A stretch of DNA of 64,000 nucleotides from Rostratula benghalensis. Its lineage: Eukaryota > Chordata > Aves > Charadriiformes > Rostratulidae. Location: NCBI GenBank assembly GCA_013399305.1, contig VXAI01000116.1:154513-218512 (forward strand). Reading direction: 5' to 3'. The position numbers were made by a program, and so were the translations under genes. How positions within the stretch are numbered: position 1 is the stretch's first letter; every line of letters begins with the position of its first letter. Positions 62,248-64,000 of this stretch are shown one piece after another. Below the pieces are notes generated by a model, which worked only from the letters and a program-made list of their open reading frames with translations, was not told the DNA's origin and did not search any database.

Positions 62248-64000
62248 CTGCTTAGACTAAATGATAGATATTTTTTTTGCTCCCATGCCAATAGATATGT
62301 ATCTCATATTTGCAATGAGCTTAACATATACCAACACTTATAGTGTCAATAGGAGCACTGGAAGATATCCTGCAATTGTTATTTATCACACAGGCTTTTA
62401 TTGTAATTGTGTGATTTATTTTTTTACCTTCTGCATTCCATTTAATAGCTAGTGCTCGAGTTGGTGAAATTTTGTAATGATCCTATGGTCACAAGGAATA
62501 GACAAAGAAACATACCTGAATTCAAACCCCTTCAAAACCAGATCTTTCCTCTTTTGTCATTGCAATGGCTTTTCACGGATGCAAAGTTATTTAAAATGGG
62601 TGCTAAGTCTTTCTAGCCCCAGAGCAATCAGAGTTTCCTATCTCGTTGTACTTGTCTAACTCCCACAGCTGTCAGTGGAAGGGCAGAGAGCCCTCAGATC
62701 ATCAGGGAATGGAGAGCCATTATGGTCTACATCTGAGTGTGACCTTGAAGGGGGTACTTGGAGAATATGCAATTCAGTAAGTACTTATGATCAAAAGTTG
62801 TAGTATGTCTAGCTTGCATAATTTCAAAATAATTGGTAAAGAAGATTTATATCCTGCCAAGTTTTAAAGGATCTTTATAAAACTATGCAATGTCTCTCAA
62901 AGTGTTAAACAGTGTCCTAAGGCTGCTAGATTTTGCAAATTTGCGTGACTTCTTAAATCAGTCCTAAAGCTGTTGCTTTTGGTTATTTTTAATGTAGTCC
63001 TGAACTGATGCTGTTCCATTTTTACCATTCTCTTTGGTATCTACACAATGACAAGAATTGTATTTTTGACCTTTAATCTAAAGAGCCTTCAGACAAGACT
63101 GAGAAAGTGCACATTTGGAAATATTTTGTTCTGAGATAAGGGAGAGAGGAAAATGACAAACAACATGTGTGTGAGGGGAAGAAAGAGAGAGACTGAGCAA
63201 GAGATCAAAACATAAAGCACCTCTTTCAGTCCCAATCTCCAGAGTCTTTGCATTTGGAGAATACAAGTGTGCAAGTGGTCTCAAGCAAACGTGAAAACAC
63301 AGAAGACTTATTGCAAATGAATCTATAAAAATAATTAGAAAATGCTGTTAACTGTCAGTTCTAGGAGGTGGAAATAGACAAAATTTCTAATAGAAACTCT
63401 CAATTCAGAACAATAAACGTCTGTTTCGAAAGCTGAGGATGTTGAATTAGGTTTTGCCACTGCAATCCTTTCTCCATCAGCACCTCCCCACTATTTTCAT
63501 GCATTTCAAGCTTACTGTGGGAGTAGAAGTATGGAAAGTCTGCTGGAAGAGCTCTGCTCTCATCATTTCACCCTTGCCTCATTTACTTGGCTCCAGTTGC
63601 ACACATCTGCTTCACCAGCTCTTTCTCTGGCTTTCTCTGGTGCCTTTTTCAATGGAACCCCCCTGCCTGAAATTCCCTTCCTGACCCAATCCACTATGTC
63701 TCCACCACTTATTCTTTAAAGTCTGTTCTCAAAATATTCATCTCATAAAACCTCTAACCTCAGTCCTCCCATTGAGTCCCTCAAAGAAACACAGATAAAA
63801 ACCAAACAACCCCCTGCAGACCTACTAAGACATGAAAATGAGCCGGGTACAAGTGTTCAGTCCTTTTTAAACTTTTTTTCCCATACTGTTCCTCTCATTC
63901 TGTCTATCTAGATTGATTGTTAATTGTCCTGCAGTTTTATACCTGGACTTTGAGTTTAACAGAATAGGGTTTTCCTTTTAATAAACAGAAAAAATATATA

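Larger units (their letters stand above)
55096..64000. other. Unique AT-rich sequence, no supportable gene
   Basis: About 8.9 kb. It contains a perfect hairpin at 62219-62247, a splice-flanked open block at 62669-62776 (plus, listed as a finding), a weaker CTCF-like motif at 61390-61404 (minus) and a 10-bp tandem duplication at 61751-61770. The plus ORF at 56965-57267 is low-complexity and AT-driven, with repeated 'atttgta' words, and is not called. Confidence 0.45.

Overview
This window looks like AT-rich, gene-poor DNA from a bird (a sauropsid in any case). The evidence is the interspersed repeat set. There are seven copies of the non-LTR retrotransposon CR1, recognised by their ORF1, endonuclease and reverse-transcriptase remnants and, in five copies, by a 3' end made of ATTCTATG-like 8-bp units. 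An eighth, older CR1-lineage fragment and several very old MIR/L2-like scraps are also present. I see no mammalian Alu/L1-type elements, no bacterial operon structure, no rRNA or tRNA, and no intact long ORF outside repeats.

Layout. 1-880: CR1 with an internal deletion (minus strand, cut by the window edge). 3.3-4.9 kb: CR1 (minus) with an internal inverted block. 12.7-13.6 kb: CR1 3' fragment (plus). 16.5-16.8 kb: old CR1-type fragment (plus). 28.2-28.8 kb: CR1 fragment without its 3' end (minus). 32.9-36.2 kb: the longest CR1 (about 3.3 kb, minus), containing a 65-base run of N. 45.7-46.2 kb: CR1 3' fragment (plus), followed by a CpG-dense LTR-like segment. 54.2-55.1 kb: CR1 3' fragment (minus). 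CR1 makes up roughly 14% of the window. The rest is unique, CpG-poor, AT-rich sequence with short homopolymer and purine-tract microsatellites.

Gene content. No gene can be named. Two short minus-strand blocks look like exons of an unidentified gene. One is an internal exon at 37102-37202. The other is a possible terminal exon ending in a stop at 7504-7697. Both have splice-like borders, a protein-like open frame and compatible phases. Two weaker candidates lie at 21.7 kb (minus) and 62.7 kb (plus). If the first pair is real, much of the window would be intron of a minus-strand gene. Otherwise it is intergenic.

Structural oddities worth a look: the inverted block inside a CR1, a one-base deletion shared by two separate CR1 copies, a perfect 13-bp-arm hairpin at 62.2 kb, an 82-bp tandem duplication at 39.7 kb, a 14-bp direct repeat bracketing 168 bp at 31.1 kb, and a strong CTCF-like motif at 50.9 kb. 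I found no convincing new biological system.
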